Origin: an uncultured Collinsella sp. | GTDB taxonomy: Bacteria; Actinomycetota; Coriobacteriia; Coriobacteriales; Coriobacteriaceae | Direction of reading: 5' to 3' | Assembly (NCBI GenBank): GCA_900545055.1 | Contig: UQXP01000026.1 | Span: 1 to 22,215, forward strand | Length of the DNA: 22,215 nucleotides | Shown here: positions 21,888-22,215 of the stretch, one piece after another | Layout: every line of letters begins with the position of its first letter | How positions within the stretch are numbered: the stretch's first letter is position 1 | The notes under the pieces: model-generated | Seen by the model: only the letters and a program-made list of their open reading frames with translations | Database searches by the model: none | What the model was told of the DNA's origin: nothing | Position numbers and translations under genes: made by a program

Positions 21888-21908
21888 CAACCGGTATTTT
21901 GATCTGGG

Positions 21909-22170
21909 CTACGAAAGGTTACGGATCCAGATTCCGTGCTGCGTGGAGCCGGTGATTTTGTATCCGTAGCGGTCGATTCACGCCGCAAGCCTGTTCCAGT
22001 CGATGCGTTTCCAGTTGCCGCCCGGCGCGTGGTTCACGATGAGCCCGCCGGCGACCATGAGCGCGTGGTTGCGTGCCTTGCGTGCCTTGCGCGCCTCGCG
22101 CGCGAGCGCCCTCTTCTTGTCCGAAATCTGGACCTCGGCCTGCTTCTTCTTGCATTGAAGCCTGAACCAG
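21909..22170 (-). pseudogene. Decayed mobilization-type small protein (DUF3847/TraD-like)
   Basis: On the minus strand a frame without a start codon reads KKKQAEVQISDKKRALAREA, then KARNHALMVAGGLIVNHAPG, and stops at TGA 21978-21980. After this stop the same frame continues IDRYGYKITGSTQHGIWIRN to TAG at 21909-21911. The TGA stands where a Trp (TGG) would be natural. The basic helix followed by RNHALMVAGGLI resembles small relaxase-accessory proteins of the DUF3847/TraD kind. Its 5' end is missing, cut by an upstream in-frame stop near the palindrome at 22162-22176, so it appears dead. Confidence 0.5.
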
Positions 22171-22215
22171 GTTCAGCTGGCATGGTTAAAAACGGGGGCG
22201 ACGCTTTTGCGTCGC
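22162..22215. repeat. Two palindromes at the right end
   Basis: CTGAACC-A-GGTTCAG (about 22162-22176) and GCGACGC-TTTT-GCGTCGC (22198-22215) are both perfect. The second ends exactly at the window edge. On the minus strand the latter is followed by CCCCCGTTTTT, so it could be a weak terminator for a gene lying beyond the edge. Confidence 0.5.

Overview
The window looks like most or all of a mobilizable plasmid of about 22 kb from a gut Coriobacteriia, most likely Collinsella or a close relative. This is an inference. It rests on the moderately GC-rich coding sequence, a large cell-wall protein ending in an LAXTG-type sorting signal (LAQTG), a captured HtrA-type PDZ fragment, and plasmid genes throughout (relaxase, iterons, ParA, serine recombinase). 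I cannot show from the sequence that it is a closed circle. No tRNA, rRNA, CRISPR array or complete insertion sequence was seen.

Layout. 1-1812 has no credible gene but is unusually rich in inverted repeats, ending in about a dozen consecutive hairpins (1051-1786) that probably include oriT. 1813-3533 is a mobC-relaxase pair. 3534-5490 is a noncoding/remnant zone with a candidate small RNA, an RNA-like segment resembling group II intron domain I, and a tiny membrane-peptide gene on the minus strand. 5495-6852 holds a serine recombinase and a coiled-coil protein. 6906-8988 (minus) is an operon of three overlapping metallophosphoesterase genes behind an attenuator-like hairpin; a 41-residue membrane peptide gene lies further upstream. 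9494-9968 is a chimera of two chromosomal gene ends. 10266-11763 (minus) encodes a secreted cysteine-protease-like protein and a small OB-like partner.

The replication and maintenance half follows. A 52-residue ribbon-helix-helix protein (12183-12341) precedes a winged-helix protein, probably the replication initiator (12529-13128). Next comes an iteron array built on the 9-mer CTATGGGTT and its inverse (13134-13641). On the minus strand lie parA and a ribbon-helix-helix partner (14188-15042). A family of roughly 40-bp inverted repeats, candidate centromere/operator sites, flanks a small accessory block (15410-16449) of two small membrane-type peptides, an antitoxin-like protein and a degenerate ORF.

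The right end is surface and cargo. A 1116-residue coiled-coil adhesin with a central CAP domain (16659-20009, minus) is divergent from an XRE regulator with a perfect operator between them. Then comes an AAA/DUF4143 ATPase whose promoter overlaps four 23-bp repeats, and finally a decayed mobilization-type gene.

In short: Rep plus iterons would drive replication, ParA plus its partner segregation, the recombinase perhaps multimer resolution, and mobC-relaxase transfer. The adhesin, protease and phosphoesterases look like host-interaction or fitness cargo. The most intriguing unexplained items are the hairpin array before mobC, the twin-loop small RNA candidate, the small membrane peptides, and the triple phosphoesterase operon.
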